Below, one piece after another: positions 31,781 through 42,100 of a DNA stretch of 43,993 nt. Where the stretch lies: assembly GCA_015062235.1 (NCBI GenBank), contig SUUZ01000011.1, positions 1 to 43,993 on the forward strand. Reading direction: 5' to 3'. The stretch's first letter is position 1. Each line of letters begins with the position of its first letter. The translations under genes were made by a program, and so were the position numbers. Source of the stretch: Alphaproteobacteria bacterium (lineage in GTDB: Bacteria; Pseudomonadota; Alphaproteobacteria; RF32; CAG-239). The notes under the pieces were generated by a model. The model made no database searches. It worked only from the letters and a program-made list of their open reading frames with translations, and was not told the DNA's origin.

Positions 31781-32562
31781 TTTTCCTCACCGTCGGCTAT
31801 AACACCTTTTATCAAAATAAATGTCGGCGTTCTACCTTCAAAGGAATTATATTTTTTTGCGATATCAACAGCCTCTTTATCTAAAACAACGGTATAATGT
31901 TGCTTGGATTTCTTTTCATATTCTGTTGATTTAGTACTAGAAGCATCTACCTCTTGCTCTTTAGCTTTATCTACTTTAATTTCTTCTGGTGTTTTTAATA
32001 TCTTTTCTAAAATGTCTTGAGTTTCTTTAGAACGACGATTAGTGTAAACAATATTTTGTTTTTCGGACGGAAGAATATCTAAAACCTTCTCTAAATTATT
32101 GAGTTGTTTGTTTTTTTTGATTAAGTTAATATCATCAACAACGAGTATGTCTACCTTCGATAAATCAACTCTTGCATTTTGTGCAACGTCTAGCAACAAG
32201 TCTGGAGCTCCAATAATCACATTTGCTTCATTGGTAATATCCTCTTCACTATTTTTAATGGCAGCTCCGTTTATTTCATGATATTTGTTAAAAATCGCTA
32301 AACAGTCTGAAGTATTAACTGCCATTTGAGAATTAGCTGTTATAATCAAAATGTTTTTTGCTTTTTTAGCATTTATTATATCAAGAAGAGGTAATACATA
32401 AGACATAGTCTTGCCACAACGGGTTGGAGCGATAGTAAATATATCCCTCCCCTGCAAAATAGCTGGTATAACATCTATTTGGACAGTAGTTGGTTCATTT
32501 ATACCATATTCATCAATTGCTTTTATAGTTTGTTCGCTTAAACCTAACTCTTTAAAATTCAT
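31777..32562 (-). CDS. Degenerate, half-length DEAD-box helicase-like protein
   Basis: 261 residues: only the first RecA-like domain. The Q-motif region (FKELGLSEQTIKAIDEYG, then EPTTVQIDVIP) and Walker A APTRCGKT (45-52) are kept, with TRCGKT in place of T-G-x-GKT. The DEAD motif reads DDIN (143-146), and SAT is YTN (173-175). The second RecA domain with motifs IV-VI is missing, and a charged Lys/Glu linker and a KEAVDIAKKYNSFEGRTP end replace it. ATP hydrolysis-coupled unwinding therefore looks unlikely; a regulatory or RNA-binding role, or decay, is possible. 17 bases before the cupin gene ends upstream on the same strand. Confidence 0.75.
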   Translation of the reverse strand: MNFKELGLSEQTIKAIDEYGINEPTTVQIDVIPAILQGRDIFTIAPTRCGKTMSYVLPLLDIINAKKAKNILIITANSQMAVNTSDCLAIFNKYHEINGAAIKNSEEDITNEANVIIGAPDLLLDVAQNARVDLSKVDILVVDDINLIKKNKQLNNLEKVLDILPSEKQNIVYTNRRSKETQDILEKILKTPEEIKVDKAKEQEVDASSTKSTEYEKKSKQHYTVVLDKEAVDIAKKYNSFEGRTPTFILIKGVIADGEEK

Positions 32563-32579
32563 TTTTATTTCCTCAAAAA

Positions 32580-32942
32580 TTATGCGCGACCATATTTATC
32601 TTCAAGACGAACTATATCGTTTTCATCTAAATTGTCACCAGTCTGTACTTCTATAAATATAACATCCCTATTTGTATTATTCTGAATTCTATGTTTGGTT
32701 TCAGCTGGAATATATACAGCTTCATTAGCTTTCTTAATAATTTTATCGTCGCCAAGGGTAACAACAGCCTCACCTTCAACGATTATCCAGTGTTCCGAAC
32801 GATGATGATGAAGTTGCAAAGATAAAATACTACCTGGTGTTACGCATATTTTTTTTACGCAATAATTATCTGCTGTTTCCAAAACCTCCCATGTACCCCA
32901 AGGACGTGTATCATGGTCGCCTCTTTTATATGTTGTTGCCAT
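32580..32942 (-). CDS. Cupin, mannose-6-phosphate isomerase type II-like
   Basis: 120 residues, a single cupin like the C-terminal domain of ManC/AlgA. RPWGTWEVLE is the signature start, LSLQLHHHRSEHWIIVEG carries the metal ligands (H-H-x(3)-E-H), and YIPAETKHRIQN the last His. The nucleotidyltransferase half of ManC is absent, so it could isomerise mannose-6-phosphate/fructose-6-phosphate alone or act as a sugar-binding cupin. Same strand as the degenerate DEAD-box gene behind it, 17 bases apart, so probably co-transcribed. Confidence 0.82.
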   Translation of the reverse strand: MATTYKRGDHDTRPWGTWEVLETADNYCVKKICVTPGSILSLQLHHHRSEHWIIVEGEAVVTLGDDKIIKKANEAVYIPAETKHRIQNNTNRDVIFIEVQTGDNLDENDIVRLEDKYGRA

Positions 32943-33041
32943 TTTTATTCCTTAATAAATTTAGTTTTTCTCTTGATGAATATGAATATAAAGAATATAA
33001 GTAAAAACGCAAGGTAAAAAAAATAAAACTAGTGAAAAATT

Positions 33042-35306
33042 ATGAGTTCAGCACCAGCAAAAAAAGCAGTAGAAATATCTAGACTGTTCAATGAAATATT
33101 GAATAGTGGCAGTAGTGTTGCAAAACGATTTGATAAAATTATGTCTATGCTTGCTCAAAAAATGAATGCCGATGCGACTGCTTGTTATTTAGTTATAGAT
33201 GATAACTATATAGAGCTTTTTGCCTCTTATGCATTTAATCCTAAATTAAATAATCATATTGCTTTAAAGGTTGGCGAAGGAATTATCGGTGGAATTGCAC
33301 AAAGCAAATTAACAACTGAGGTTGAAAATATTTGGCAACATCCAGATTTTTTGTATAGATCTGAAGCCGATGAAGAAAATTATAAAAGTTTTTTAGGGAC
33401 GCCTATTATCCGTTGGGGACGAGCTATAGGTGTTTTATGTTTATATAAAAAGGATATTTATAATTTTCAAAAACATGAAGTAGAGGCTCTTGAGATGTTG
33501 TCTATGGAGTTTTCTGAATGGGCTGCATCTGATGAAGTGCGTGAATATAAAAATAAATTTATTAAACAACGTGGGCAAACGACAAAGGATAAATATCGGG
33601 GACTTTCTCTGAGTAGAGGTTATGGATTTGGACCTGCTGTTGTTCATCGTAGACGTCAAGCCGTCACCAAAATATTCGCTGAAGATAAGGATGTTGAGTT
33701 AGAGCGTTTATCTTCTGCTCATACTTTAATGAATAATGACTTAGATGAAAAGTTTAATGCTAGTAAATTAGGCATCGGTGAACATGCAGATATATTAGAT
33801 GCTTATAGAATGTTTGCCAAAGATAAAGGTTGGTATAATAAAATTGCTGGACATGTTGAAGGAGGATTAACCGCAGAAGCTGCTGTTGAACGAGCCTACG
33901 AAGATATGTGGAATCGCCTTTCTGCAACTCAAGATGTTTATCTTAAAGAGCGTTTACATGATTTGCGGGATGTTGCGGATAGGTTGCTAGCTTATCTAAA
34001 TGGAGACAATACAGATATAAAAACATCTGAGTTGGAAGGAATCGTAATTGTTGCTCAGACGATGGGTCCTGCAGACTTAATGGATTATGATTACCATAAA
34101 ATTAAGGCTTTAATTTTAGAAGATGGCACGGCAACAATGCATGTTGCTATTGTCGCTAAAGCTCTTGGTATTCCAGTCGTTTCAAAGATTAAAGGAATAT
34201 TCAAAGAGGTAAAAAATGGTGAGATTTTGGCTGTTAATGGCGATGATGGCATTGTTTACATTAAGCCTTCAGATAAAATTATTGAAACATTTAATGCCAA
34301 GATAGCCGAACGACTAAGACAAATTCAGCAATTAGCAGAACTAAAACATCTTCCATCTAAAACTTTAGATAAGCAAAAAATTAATACATATATTAATGTT
34401 GGGCTAGATTTTGATCTGGACTATATTGAGAGTACTAATTGTGATGGAGTGGGGCTTTATCGTACAGAGATTCCTTTTATGGCTGCAGAAAAAATGCCTG
34501 ATGTTGAAACTCAAGTAGCTTATTATAAAAAATTAATGGATAAAGCGGGCAATAAAAAAGTTGTATTTCGTAGTCTTGATGTGGGATCTGATAAACTTTT
34601 GCCCTATTGGACATATTCTGGAGAAGAAAATCCCGCTATTGGTTGGCGTTCAATTAGAATAACTCTTGATAGAAGAGCAATATTACGACAACAGATGAGA
34701 GCTTTTATTAGGGCTTGTTCTGGTAAAGAACTTAATGTTATGTTTCCCATGATTGCTAACTTATCAGAATTTCGAGCCGCTAAAGAAACTCTTATGATAG
34801 AGTTAGATAAAGAACGCAAGCGTTCAAATAACATTCCGACGAAAATTAATATCGGTTTAATGATTGAAGTACCATCTGTTGTGTTTCAACTTGATGCAAT
34901 ATTAAAAGAAGCTGACTTCATTTCTGTTGGAACAAATGATTTGGCACAATTTGTATTTGCTTGCGATAGAACAAACAACCGTCTCGCTGAAAGATATGAT
35001 GTATTATCAGTACCTTTTTTAAAAATAATGCGAGAAATTATATCAAAAGCATCTGAAGCTAATGTTTCGTGTTCAGTTTGTGGAGAAATGGCATCTAATC
35101 CTATAGAAGCTATGGTGCTTTTGGGATTGGGATATAGAAATTTATCAATATCTGGAGCCTCTTTTGGTAGAGTAAAAAAAATGATACGATCAGCCAATAC
35201 AGAGCAATTGGCAGATTATCTTAATACCGTTCTTGACTTTAATCAGAGAACTCTACGTCCACAATTAATTGCCTATGCAAATGACCATGGTATTGATATT
35301 TTTTAA
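33042..35306 (+). CDS. ptsP: PTS enzyme I-Ntr (PtsP) with GAF domain
   Basis: 754 residues. N-terminal GAF domain (about 18-160) replaces the HPr-independent lobe; PEP-utiliser core follows with phospho-histidine His367 in EDGTATMHVAIVAKALGIPVV, then the TIM-barrel with GVGLYRTEIPFM, VVFRSLDVGSDK and EVPSVVFQLD and FISVGTNDLAQF, and CGEMASNP near the end. It takes phosphate from PEP to the nitrogen PTS (NPr, EIIA-Ntr). The usual Ser before the His is Met (T-M-H). Same strand as the RodZ-like gene and prfA; ptsP next to prfA is an alphaproteobacterial arrangement. Confidence 0.92.
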   Translation: MSSAPAKKAVEISRLFNEILNSGSSVAKRFDKIMSMLAQKMNADATACYLVIDDNYIELFASYAFNPKLNNHIALKVGEGIIGGIAQSKLTTEVENIWQHPDFLYRSEADEENYKSFLGTPIIRWGRAIGVLCLYKKDIYNFQKHEVEALEMLSMEFSEWAASDEVREYKNKFIKQRGQTTKDKYRGLSLSRGYGFGPAVVHRRRQAVTKIFAEDKDVELERLSSAHTLMNNDLDEKFNASKLGIGEHADILDAYRMFAKDKGWYNKIAGHVEGGLTAEAAVERAYEDMWNRLSATQDVYLKERLHDLRDVADRLLAYLNGDNTDIKTSELEGIVIVAQTMGPADLMDYDYHKIKALILEDGTATMHVAIVAKALGIPVVSKIKGIFKEVKNGEILAVNGDDGIVYIKPSDKIIETFNAKIAERLRQIQQLAELKHLPSKTLDKQKINTYINVGLDFDLDYIESTNCDGVGLYRTEIPFMAAEKMPDVETQVAYYKKLMDKAGNKKVVFRSLDVGSDKLLPYWTYSGEENPAIGWRSIRITLDRRAILRQQMRAFIRACSGKELNVMFPMIANLSEFRAAKETLMIELDKERKRSNNIPTKINIGLMIEVPSVVFQLDAILKEADFISVGTNDLAQFVFACDRTNNRLAERYDVLSVPFLKIMREIISKASEANVSCSVCGEMASNPIEAMVLLGLGYRNLSISGASFGRVKKMIRSANTEQLADYLNTVLDFNQRTLRPQLIAYANDHGIDIF

Positions 35307-35363
35307 AAATTATGTAAGATAACTTTACATTGCGAGTCTAACCAGCAACGAAAGAGAAAAAAA

Positions 35364-36344
35364 GTGAAAAAAGAAAAAATTATTGAAGTAGAAAATACAA
35401 ATGAGAATATTGAAGCTCCTGCTATGGACATTGAAGCTAAGAAGGGTATTTCTTCTAAAGTGACTAAAGTTGGTGCCATGCTTAAAGAAATGCGTATGCA
35501 AAAAGGGTTGAAAATTGTTGATATTTCTAAAAAATTATGCATTAGGAAATGTTATTTAGAAGCAATTGAGGATAGTAATTATAAAGAGATTCCTGCATTT
35601 CCCTACGGAATTGGCTTTATTCGTTCTTATGCCAAATTTTTAGGACTAAATGGTGAAAATATTGTTGAACTTTATAAAGAAGAAACTTCTGGATCAAGCG
35701 ATAAAGATATTCATATTTTAGAACCTCAGCCAGAGGCCACAGTTCCTGGTATACAATATTTGCTTATTAGCCTATTTTTCATTGTCGTTATTTATGTTGG
35801 CTGGACATTTTTTAATCAACCACCACAAGAAGAAACATTATCTTCAATTGAACAGACATCTACTGATGCATCCGCAGATAATGACGCTGTAATTATTGTT
35901 GAAGAATTTAACTCTAATAATGATGATTTGAACGTATTTAATGGTGAAGAAACCACCGATGCGAGTGCAACGTCCTCAGATAATAAACAAATTACTGTGT
36001 CTAATGATGTGTATGTTGAAAACAAAATAAATGAAGAACCTACACTTATTGAAACACCTTCAGAACCGCAACAAGTTGCTGAAAACAATATTCCTAACGA
36101 AGGTATATTTATTGAAGTAGTTAAAGAAACATGGATTGAAGTTAAAGATGATAATAAGCTTTATATAAGTAAGGTATTACAGGTTGGTGATACATATAAA
36201 GTTCCTGAAGGAAAAGGCAAGATTTTAACTGTAGGTAAGCATGATGGTGTTAATGTATATGTTAATGGCGTTTTAACTGATGTTGTCCGTCCTAACAAAA
36301 AGAGAAATATTGCTTTAGATAGTTATTTAAATACTAATTATTAG
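35364..36344 (+). CDS. RodZ-like helix-turn-helix membrane protein
   Basis: 326 residues from GTG 35364. Residues 33-110 form an HTH_25 domain (VGAMLKEMRMQKGLKIVDIS, YGIGFIRSYAKFLGL), 130-150 a single membrane helix, a long Asp/Glu/Thr-rich periplasmic linker follows, and about 245-320 a DUF4115-type beta domain (WIEVKDDNKLYISKVLQ, VYVNGVL). Cytosolic HTH, TM and periplasmic DUF4115 is the RodZ layout; RodZ links MreB to cell-wall synthesis. Assigned by architecture. It lies 57 bases after ptsP and about 90 before prfA, with a terminator between. Confidence 0.8.
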   Translation: MKKEKIIEVENTNENIEAPAMDIEAKKGISSKVTKVGAMLKEMRMQKGLKIVDISKKLCIRKCYLEAIEDSNYKEIPAFPYGIGFIRSYAKFLGLNGENIVELYKEETSGSSDKDIHILEPQPEATVPGIQYLLISLFFIVVIYVGWTFFNQPPQEETLSSIEQTSTDASADNDAVIIVEEFNSNNDDLNVFNGEETTDASATSSDNKQITVSNDVYVENKINEEPTLIETPSEPQQVAENNIPNEGIFIEVVKETWIEVKDDNKLYISKVLQVGDTYKVPEGKGKILTVGKHDGVNVYVNGVLTDVVRPNKKRNIALDSYLNTNY

Positions 36345-36358
36345 CTTAATTTAGAGAA

Positions 36359-36391
36359 AAAATAGCAGGGACTATTGTACCTGCTATTTTC
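36359..36391 (+). terminator. Intrinsic terminator after the RodZ-like gene
   Basis: AAAATAGCAGG (36359-36369) pairs with CCTGCTATTTT (36380-36390). Confidence 0.75.
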
Positions 36392-36434
36392 TTGTATAAG
36401 AAGATTAATATTTTAGAATTTAAGGATTAACAAA

Positions 36435-37508
36435 ATGAATTTTACAGAAAAGTTAGCCAACGTCGTTAATCGCTACAACGAATTAGAAACCTTGATTGTT
36501 GAACCAGGATTATTATCGGAAGAACTTGTTAAAATGAACAAAGAATTGGCATCTCTTTCGCCTGTTGTTGATGCTATTATACAATACAATAGGCTAGAAC
36601 AAAATATGAATGATGCTAAAGAGATGATGAATGACAGTTCGTTAGATCGAGAAATGAGAGAATTGGCGGAAATAGAATATTATGATATTAAAGAAAAGTT
36701 GCCTGAAAAAGAAAAAGAATTGAAAATATTACTTTTACCTAAAGATGACGATGATGAAAAAAATGCTATATTAGAAGTGAGAGCTGGTACAGGTGGTGAT
36801 GAAGCAGCGTTATTTGCAGCTGTTTTATTTGAAATGTATCAAAGATATGCAACCCTTCAAGGATGGCGTTTTGAAGTAAATGATGTGACAGAAAATGAAC
36901 TTGGTGGCTACAAAGAGGCTTCGGCCAAAATAACTGGTAAAGATGTGTTTGCAAAACTAAAGTTTGAATCTGGAGCCCATCGTGTTCAGCGTGTACCAGT
37001 TACGGAAAGTCAAGGTCGTGTTCACACTTCAGCTGCAACAGTTGCTGTTCTTCCTGAAATTGAGGAAGTTGATTTGTATATTAATCCTGCTGACTTAAAA
37101 ATAGATGTTTATCGAGCATCTGGTGCTGGAGGACAACACGTTAATAGAACAGAATCTGCAGTGAGAATCACACATATTCCGACTGGAATTGTAGTCCAAT
37201 GTCAAGATGATCGATCCCAGCATAAAAATAAAGAAAAAGCAATGAATCACTTAAGAGCAAAACTTTATGATCAACAACGTGAAAATATTGACAGTGCTTA
37301 CTCAGAAAAACGCAAGCTTCAAGTAGGAAGCGGAGATAGATCTGAACGTATTCGTACCTATAACTATCCTCAAGGACGCGTAACTGATCATAGAATTAAT
37401 TTAACGTTATATAAACTTGATGATGTTGTATCTGGAGATTCCTTAGGCGAAATTATTGAAGCTCTAGTAATGGAAGATCAAGCACAGAAGTTAGCAGAGT
37501 TGAATTAA
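36435..37508 (+). CDS. prfA: Peptide chain release factor 1
   Basis: 357 residues, usual length. The PVT tripeptide (188-190) in [19 protein letters not shown] recognises UAA/UAG; the GGQ motif (232-234) in [12 protein letters not shown] triggers hydrolysis at the peptidyl-transferase centre. AHRVQRVP and [13 protein letters not shown] are typical of RF1, not RF2. It terminates translation. The gln-methyltransferase gene prmC (hemK), which usually follows, is not in the window; a bidirectional terminator ends the gene instead. Confidence 0.95.
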   Translation: MNFTEKLANVVNRYNELETLIVEPGLLSEELVKMNKELASLSPVVDAIIQYNRLEQNMNDAKEMMNDSSLDREMRELAEIEYYDIKEKLPEKEKELKILLLPKDDDDEKNAILEVRAGTGGDEAALFAAVLFEMYQRYATLQGWRFEVNDVTENELGGYKEASAKITGKDVFAKLKFESGAHRVQRVPVTESQGRVHTSAATVAVLPEIEEVDLYINPADLKIDVYRASGAGGQHVNRTESAVRITHIPTGIVVQCQDDRSQHKNKEKAMNHLRAKLYDQQRENIDSAYSEKRKLQVGSGDRSERIRTYNYPQGRVTDHRINLTLYKLDDVVSGDSLGEIIEALVMEDQAQKLAELN

Positions 37509-37523
37509 TTTATATATTTCAAT

Positions 37524-37556
37524 AAAAAGCTCCGTTTTTTAACGGAGCTTTTTATT
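37524..37556. terminator. Bidirectional terminator between prfA and the convergent membrane-protein gene
   Basis: AAAAAGCTCCGTT (37524-37536) and AACGGAGCTTTTT (37541-37553). Confidence 0.85.
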
Positions 37557-38322
37557 ATTTCTTGTTATAAAACTTGAAAAACTGATAAATATGAGCAAAA
37601 TATGCACCTTTAAAACATGCATCTAACATTCCTATAATTAATATTATTATCACAAACAATAGATTTATAATATAATTATCAATCGCTATAAGCTTATAGA
37701 TTTCAGCAAACATTCTAAATACAATCCAATAAGGCATCATAATAACAAATTGCCCCCAAAACACCGCATTAAAATTGCCTTTTACCATATTATATAACTT
37801 TGACCAATTGATAATAGTGTAATCTTCTACAGCAACAGCTGGAAAAACTAAAAACAATGGAGCAAATACGATACTTATTCCTATAAGGCTCATTATTGAT
37901 AGGATGCTTGTTGGTAAATCTCCAAGATTTAGAAGAGATATTAATACAATCGTTGCAAATGTTGGAATACTAATAATTATAGCCAGAGATATAGAAGCTA
38001 GCAAATACCAGCCCATGCGACGCCAAAAATTTTTGGATAGATAATCTATCTCCGCTTTGCAAATTATTGAACGACAATAGTTAATAATTATTCCTGCTGC
38101 TGCAATAATAAGAGTTATTGTGCCTATAAATGAAAAGCCTTGATTACAATACGATGCTGAAAAAGCACACATTGATGGCATACCACATACAATTTGAATA
38201 ACAGCTAAAAATCCAACTACAGGAATAATAGCTTTAAGTAAGATTCTATTTTTGAGAACATATTTAAAACTACGACCAATGGTTTCCCAGAATGGTAGAT
38301 ATTTAATATTATTTTTTGGCAT
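37555..38322 (-). CDS. Multi-pass membrane protein, second of a pair behind dnaE
   Basis: 255 residues from ATG 38322 (the third Met of the frame opening at 38337), supported by AAGGA 7 bases upstream. Six or seven membrane helices; a VFPAVAVEDYTIINWSKLYNMVKGN loop in the middle is its main polar mark. The neighbouring protein at 38309-39130 has the same layout (a WHKTKGN loop after VVEKEPLP), so the two are likely old paralogues. No known family. The start overlaps the previous gene by 14 bases, implying coupling. Confidence 0.65.
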   Translation of the reverse strand: MPKNNIKYLPFWETIGRSFKYVLKNRILLKAIIPVVGFLAVIQIVCGMPSMCAFSASYCNQGFSFIGTITLIIAAAGIIINYCRSIICKAEIDYLSKNFWRRMGWYLLASISLAIIISIPTFATIVLISLLNLGDLPTSILSIMSLIGISIVFAPLFLVFPAVAVEDYTIINWSKLYNMVKGNFNAVFWGQFVIMMPYWIVFRMFAEIYKLIAIDNYIINLLFVIIILIIGMLDACFKGAYFAHIYQFFKFYNKK

Positions 38323-39130
38323 TGTCATTCCTTTCAAATAAAATATCTTTTTGAATTTTGCAGTAACTTATAAAGCAAATAGCAAACATAATTGAAATCA
38401 TATTAGATAAATATTCACCAATAATAGCAGTAACAAAGTTTATTTCTTTTGCCATTAGAACATTTTGAACAACAGAAAAAGACACAGCTATTCCGACCAT
38501 CATCAAAACTATACTACTTATTAGCAAAAGAGCTGTATTGCCTTTAGTCTTATGCCATACAACACCTAAATTTGGCAACGGCTCTTTTTCCACAACAAAA
38601 GCAAAATAGCTTAAAAATCTTAATGAATATAATGGAACCAAAAAACCTAGAGAAACTACTGCAAAATACATTACTTCTATATGCCAATTAGGCGAAGGAA
38701 CTCTTTTATAGAGTAAATACACTGAAGTACCTGCTATAGCTAATGTTGATAAATATGCTATAAATAATCCCAACACTTTGAAATCTGATGATTGAGGGAT
38801 AAAGCTCCTATAGGTTAATTTATTTTTTTTGCTAAATACTATTTCTCCCCAACAACGTATGAACATACAGAAAATGAATATCCCTAAAATATGAACTATT
38901 ACATAGCTTATTATATTGTTAGTACAATAGTGATTTTGACGATAATATCCGTTGTTACACATAATATCTTGACCACTAACAAAATAAATTAACAACAATA
39001 ATATTGAAAAAACACTACCTAAAATAACAAAAGATTTAAAATTATCAATTAACAGACCGTAGCTTCCGAGCATTGTCTTAAAAAAAGGCATTTTTACAGG
39101 AGTATTATTATTTTCTGTTTTACTTGTCAT
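38309..39130 (-). CDS. Multi-pass membrane protein, first of a pair behind dnaE
   Basis: 273 residues, about six membrane helices; short cytosolic N-terminus, a Cys-containing loop after TM1 (DIMCNNGYYRQNHYCTNN, possibly periplasmic disulfide), and a loop with FVVEKEPLPNLGVVWHKTKGN resembling its partner. Starts one base after the dnaE stop, so it depends on dnaE transcription. No family recognised; transport or envelope role would be guesswork. Confidence 0.65.
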   Translation of the reverse strand: MTSKTENNNTPVKMPFFKTMLGSYGLLIDNFKSFVILGSVFSILLLLIYFVSGQDIMCNNGYYRQNHYCTNNIISYVIVHILGIFIFCMFIRCWGEIVFSKKNKLTYRSFIPQSSDFKVLGLFIAYLSTLAIAGTSVYLLYKRVPSPNWHIEVMYFAVVSLGFLVPLYSLRFLSYFAFVVEKEPLPNLGVVWHKTKGNTALLLISSIVLMMVGIAVSFSVVQNVLMAKEINFVTAIIGEYLSNMISIMFAICFISYCKIQKDILFERNDNAKK

Positions 39131-39131
39131 A

Positions 39132-42100
39132 TTAAATTTCCTTTACTGTTGAAACACCAGGAAGAGATCGTATTTGAGTAAGAATATCGCCATAAAGAGC
39201 AAACCCTCCTGATAATACTATCCTAATGTCCCAATTGACATCATCAGGTTTTATATATATTTTATTTCTTCCATTTCTATCTTTGTCAAGAATTCGTTTT
39301 AATTGTGATACAGTATTTGTATTATTAACACATATTTCTAGACCATTAGCAACTTCCGCAATAGCTTGATCTAGTGTCTCTACAGTATTAATCATCATTC
39401 GCGGGCTACTATCTTCCTCTTTTTTATCAATTGTTATGCTAACAAGTAACGGATTACCTGAATTTATAATATCTTCATAGCGTGCTAACCCTTCTGAGAA
39501 CAACAATCCTTCAAAGTTAGAGCTACCATCTGACATTTCTAAAAAAGCATATTTATTGCCATTTTTAGATATTCGTTTTTGAAACGAATTAACACAACCT
39601 GCTAATTTGCTGCGTAAACTGTCACCAACCCTTAATCCTTGCATAACATCAATGTATTTCTTAACACCTAAGCGTTCCATTCCTTTTTGATAACTATCAA
39701 GAGGATGTGCTGATAAATAAAATCCTATAGCTTCGGACTCCAATCGAAGTTTCTCTAATTCAGGCCAATCTGGTTTATCTACTAAGTTAACCTTAGCTTG
39801 CAGCTCTTCTGCACCAAATAGTGAATTTTGAGCACTATTCTTTAATTCTGTAGCAGATGCTATATGTGAGACTATAAGATCTATATTAGCAAATATTTTA
39901 CCTCGTGATTTATCCAAACAATCGAAAGCTCCTGCTTTTACAAGTTGTTCAATTTGACGACGATTAATCTGCTTAGCATCTATACGATGTATAAAATCTG
40001 ATAAATCTTTGAAAGGTCCTTTTCTGCTACGCTCACTTACTATTGCGTCCATATTAGCAGCGCCAACGGACTTGATAGCAGCAAGAGCATAACGAATATT
40101 ACCATTTTCAACTGCAAATTCTGTCAATGATTTATTAATATCTGGCGGAAGAACCTTTATTCCCATTTTTTTGCATTCTTCTTTATAAAGTAAAAGCTTA
40201 TCAACATTGGTAATATCTAAAGACATTACTGCGCACATAAACTCTACTGGATAATGTGCTTTCAAATAAGCTGTTTGGTAAGAAATTAGTGAATAGGCTG
40301 CCGCATGTGATTTGTTAAAACCATATGATGCAAATTTTTCCATTTGATCAAATATTTTAGTTGCAGTATTTTCGTCAATTCCATTTTTTAAAGCACCTTC
40401 AGTAAACATTGCACGTTGCTTGGGTATCTCATCGCGCATCTTTTTACCCATAACTTTACGAAGTTTATCAGCTCCACCTAACGTATATCCGCCAAGTACT
40501 TGTGCAATTTTCATCACCTGCTCCTGATAAACCATAATCCCATAAGTTTCATCAAGAATTGGCGCTAAATCTGGGTGTAAATACGTAATTTTTTCTTCGC
40601 CATGTTTGCGTTTGATATATGTTGGAATATTATCCATTGGACCTGGACGATACAATGAAACAATTGCTATGAGATCTTCAAAACGGTCTGGTTTTATCTG
40701 CTTGTGGACATCCCGCATACCTGGCGATTCAAATTGAAATACAGCTGAAGTATCTCCGCGCTGTAACATCTCATAAGTTTTTTTATCATCTAAAGAAACC
40801 TCTTCAATATTAATTCTTATTCCATGACTTCTTTCAATCCAATCAACAGCTTTCTTTATTACAGTTAGCGTCTTCAATCCTAAAAAGTCAAATTTAATTA
40901 AACCTGTTTCTTCAACAAACTTCATATCATACTGAGTAACAGGCATATCAGCTCTAGGATCCTTATATAAGGGAACCAACTGCTCTAAGGGCCTATCTCC
41001 TATAACTACTCCAGCTGCATGCATTCCAGAATTACGATATAACCCCTCTAATTTCATAGCAATATCAAAAAGTTTGTTAACTTGAGGATCATTTTGTCGC
41101 ATTTCTTCCAGTTCAGGAACTTGATCCAATGCTTCTTGTAACGTTGGATTTTTACCTTGAACACCTGGGGGAATCATCTTGGAAATACGGTCAGCCTGAG
41201 AATATGGCATTTGTAAAACTCTTGCTACATCACGAATAACAGCTTTTGACTGAAGTTTACCATAGGTAATTATTTGAGCAACCTTCTCCGCTCCATATTT
41301 ACTTTGTACATATTCTATCGTCTTGTAGCGATTTTCTTGACAAAAATCCACATCAAAGTCGGGCATATTAACACGCTCAGGATTTAAGAAACGCTCAAAC
41401 AACAAATCTAAACGAATTGGGTCTAAATCTGTAATACGTAGTGCCCACGCAACAATTGAACCTGCTCCAGAACCTCGACCAGGTCCAACAGGAACCCCAT
41501 TATTTTTCGACCAATTAATGAAATCTGACACAATCAAAAAATATCCTGAGAAACCCATTTTTTTGATAACACTAAGTTCATAATCCAAGCGTGAATAGTA
41601 TTTATCATCAATAGCTTTTTTTTCTTCATCAGTCATGCCTTTAAAATAGACATGTTTTTCCATAAGTTTGGCTAAACCTTCTTTAGATTTTTTTTCAATA
41701 TATTCATCTTGTGTTAGTCCATCTGGACAAACAAATATTGGTAATAACGGCTCAACCTTACTTGAAAGGTAGTTGCATCTTTTGGCGATAATCACAGTAT
41801 TTTGAATTGCTTCTGGTAAATCAGAAAACAACTCTACCATTTCCGTTTCACTACGTAGGCGATTATTAGGAGAGAACTTGCGGCGATTGTCATTTGTTAC
41901 ATATTCTGATGCTGCTATACAAACAAGAGCATCATGGGCTTCAAACATATCTGTATCAAAAAAAAAGGCCTCGTTGGTAGCAACCAACGGTATGTTTAAT
42001 TTATAAGCAATATTAATAAATTTTTCTTCAGTTTGCCTTTCTGTATCTATCCCTAAACGAGAAAGTTCTATATAAAATCTATTTCCAAAAATATCTTTGA

